Positions 45,215-45,361 of a stretch of DNA of 45,361 nucleotides are shown here, one piece after another. Both the position numbers and the translations under genes were made by a program. Source of the stretch: Planctomycetota bacterium (GTDB lineage Bacteria > Planctomycetota > Planctomycetia > Pirellulales > Pirellulaceae). The number at the start of each line of letters is the position of its first letter. Position 1 is the first letter of the stretch. Where the stretch lies: contig CAUJKA010000133.1 in NCBI GenBank assembly GCA_963204965.1, forward strand, positions 1 through 45,361, in the 5' to 3' direction. The notes under the pieces are model-generated. The model was not told where the DNA came from. It saw only the letters and a list, made by a program, of their open reading frames with translations, and ran no database searches.

Positions 45215-45361
45215 CCTTGGATTATCCTCAAAGCCGCCCATAAGGGTCAACCGCAGATTTGGGGTAAGTTAGGAGACAAGGGCAGTTTAGCTGCGAATTC
45301 CCAGGGCAATGTTGTGAAAATGGAATCCAACTAAGGCAACTTGCGGCTAACTGCTGGGAAA

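Overview
The window looks like chromosomal DNA of a planctomycete, probably of the Pirellulales. The evidence is several long exported proteins of a planctomycete-restricted look (giant TPR proteins with sandwich domains, Gly/Met-rich envelope lipoproteins), a PEP-CTERM protein, a flagellar switch gene far from other flagellar genes, and many palindromic intergenic repeats. This placement is inference from protein content; no 16S gene is present.

Layout. 1-1052 (-) is a class V aminotransferase of the alanine-glyoxylate type, cut by the window edge. Divergent from it, 1340-4678 (+) is an exported GH2-type glycosidase. A small plus-strand group follows: a membrane hypothetical, a NADAR-family protein and a lipoprotein-like protein. 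6558-18359 (-) is one 3933-residue exported TPR protein. Two small plus-strand genes (zinc ribbon, SRPBCC) lead to a minus-strand block from 20072 to 29486 that is mostly envelope-directed: a lipoprotein coupled to a secreted protein, a prepilin-peptidase-like membrane protein, an ADP-ribosylglycohydrolase-like protein, a Cys-rich DUF11-type lipoprotein, and two paralogous envelope proteins, the second followed by a clear intrinsic terminator. 29779-30885 (+) is an exported unknown.

30886-31495 is the most mobile-looking stretch. Two copies of a structured REP repeat in inverted orientation flank a frameshifted C-terminal remnant of a REP-associated tyrosine transposase (RAYT, IS200-like). 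A third copy of the same repeat lies at 19388-19478. After it come housekeeping genes: ilvN and ilvC (branched-chain amino acids), a UvrA paralogue, a convergent WYL regulator, a PEP-CTERM protein, tRNA-Leu(UAA), a beta-CASP metallo-hydrolase, a GNAT acetyltransferase, a DUF2784-like membrane protein and an exported SGNH hydrolase. A 151-bp miniature inverted-repeat element separates these from fliM and proA, which are transcribed together on the minus strand.

The points most worth following are the REP/RAYT locus with covarying hairpins, the giant protein with a duplicated C-terminal sandwich module, the paralogous envelope proteins, and three enzyme-like proteins that have lost canonical active-site residues: GH2 without the Asn before its acid/base Glu, a prepilin peptidase without GxGD, and an ADP-ribosylglycohydrolase without its metal-binding Asp motifs.
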